Source of the DNA: Terfezia claveryi
Taxonomy: Eukaryota; Ascomycota; Pezizomycetes; Pezizales; Pezizaceae
Length of the DNA: 15,972 nucleotides
Reading direction: 5' to 3'
Assembly: GCA_015179025.1 (NCBI GenBank)
Contig: WHUX01000640.1
Coordinates: 1 to 15,972, forward strand
In this document: positions 15,619 through 15,972 of the stretch, in pieces
How positions within the stretch are numbered: the stretch's first letter is position 1
Layout of the letters: each line of letters starts with the position of its first letter
Made by a program: the position numbers and the translations under genes
The notes under the pieces: generated by a model
The model's database searches: none
What the model was told of the DNA's origin: nothing
The model's input: only the letters and a program-made list of their open reading frames with translations

Positions 15619-15972
15619 TAAACACGATTTCTTACTAATGTATAGAAGCTAAAGTTAACAAAGACATTATGTATTCAGAGCCAGAGAATCCTCAAAATAA
15701 TGGGGTATTTAAGCTTGGTTATAAATAATAGGAGGCTCTCTGAATAGTCTTCAATAGTACTAGATAAGTATATAAGATTGGTAATAGCTTTGGAAGAAAT
15801 GGAGTTGCTATCAATAACATCAAGAAGGCAGGGGGTCTTTAACTTAGAAGTTAGTATAGAATTTTTACTAATGAAGGCCTAATTAATAAATGTAATTCCC
15901 GAAGTATCATAATCTTTGAGAGTTGATATTACTACTGTTTTACTATTGAGTTTAATAGTTATTAGTACTACA
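15619..15972. other. AT-rich end of window, no gene seen
   Basis: Low GC, stops in all frames. The only structure noted is a 9 bp inverted repeat TATTCAGAG (15672-15680) / CTCTGAATA (15738-15746), enclosing a TATAAATA (about 15720-15727). Confidence 0.5.

Overview
The window is a nest of two decayed Ty3/gypsy-type LTR retrotransposons of the chromovirus kind (chromodomain at the end of Pol), followed by about 1.5 kb of non-coding, hairpin-rich flank. No intact host gene is visible. The organism is almost certainly a filamentous fungus: both elements carry fungal-type gypsy Pol domains, the older LTR starts TGTCACAACC next to an AAAGGGGGGATAA purine tract, and the mutations have a repeat-silencing (C-to-T at CpG/CpA) look. 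The reverse transcriptase, protease and integrase style of the inner element reminds me of Agaricomycete (mushroom) elements, but that is memory and not a search, so phylum is left open.

Layout. (1) Bases 1-871: Gag of an outer, GC-richer element, entering from the left edge and broken by stops and frameshifts. (2) Bases 872-9865: an inner, A-rich element of 8994 bp with a 681 bp 5' LTR (872-1552), leader, Gag, protease, reverse transcriptase/RNase H, an unusual cysteine/histidine-rich block of about 1 kb, integrase, chromodomain, and a 721 bp 3' LTR (9145-9865). It sits in the zinc-knuckle codons of the outer gag and is flanked by a perfect 5 bp target-site duplication ATTGC (867-871 and 9866-9870). 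(3) Bases 9866-13657: the rest of the outer element: last Cys of the knuckle, protease, RT, RNase H, then one uninterrupted frame of 523 codons with integrase and chromodomain. (4) Bases 13658-14431: spacer, polypurine tract and the outer 3' LTR (end tentative), which is a row of short stem-loops. (5) Bases 14432-15972: flank with no convincing gene, a GTCTC/GAGAC-based hairpin cluster and a degenerate ~30 bp repeat.

How it fits together. Each element once encoded a Gag that packages its RNA, a protease to cut the polyprotein, RT/RNase H to make cDNA, and an integrase whose chromodomain would steer insertion to heterochromatin, which suits one element landing in another. Neither can move on its own now: the inner one has many stops and frame breaks, and the outer one has stops in Gag, RT and RNase H, and its integrase has lost the second catalytic Asp (Asn in its place, spacing of 35 residues to the Glu intact). 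The two inner LTRs differ by about 16 substitutions, 15 of them transitions and 14 of those at CpG or CpA, pointing to RIP or methyl-cytosine deamination.

Most noteworthy: the zinc-finger-rich insert between RNase H and integrase of the inner element, the CpR-restricted mutation pattern, and the stem-loop array in the outer LTR.
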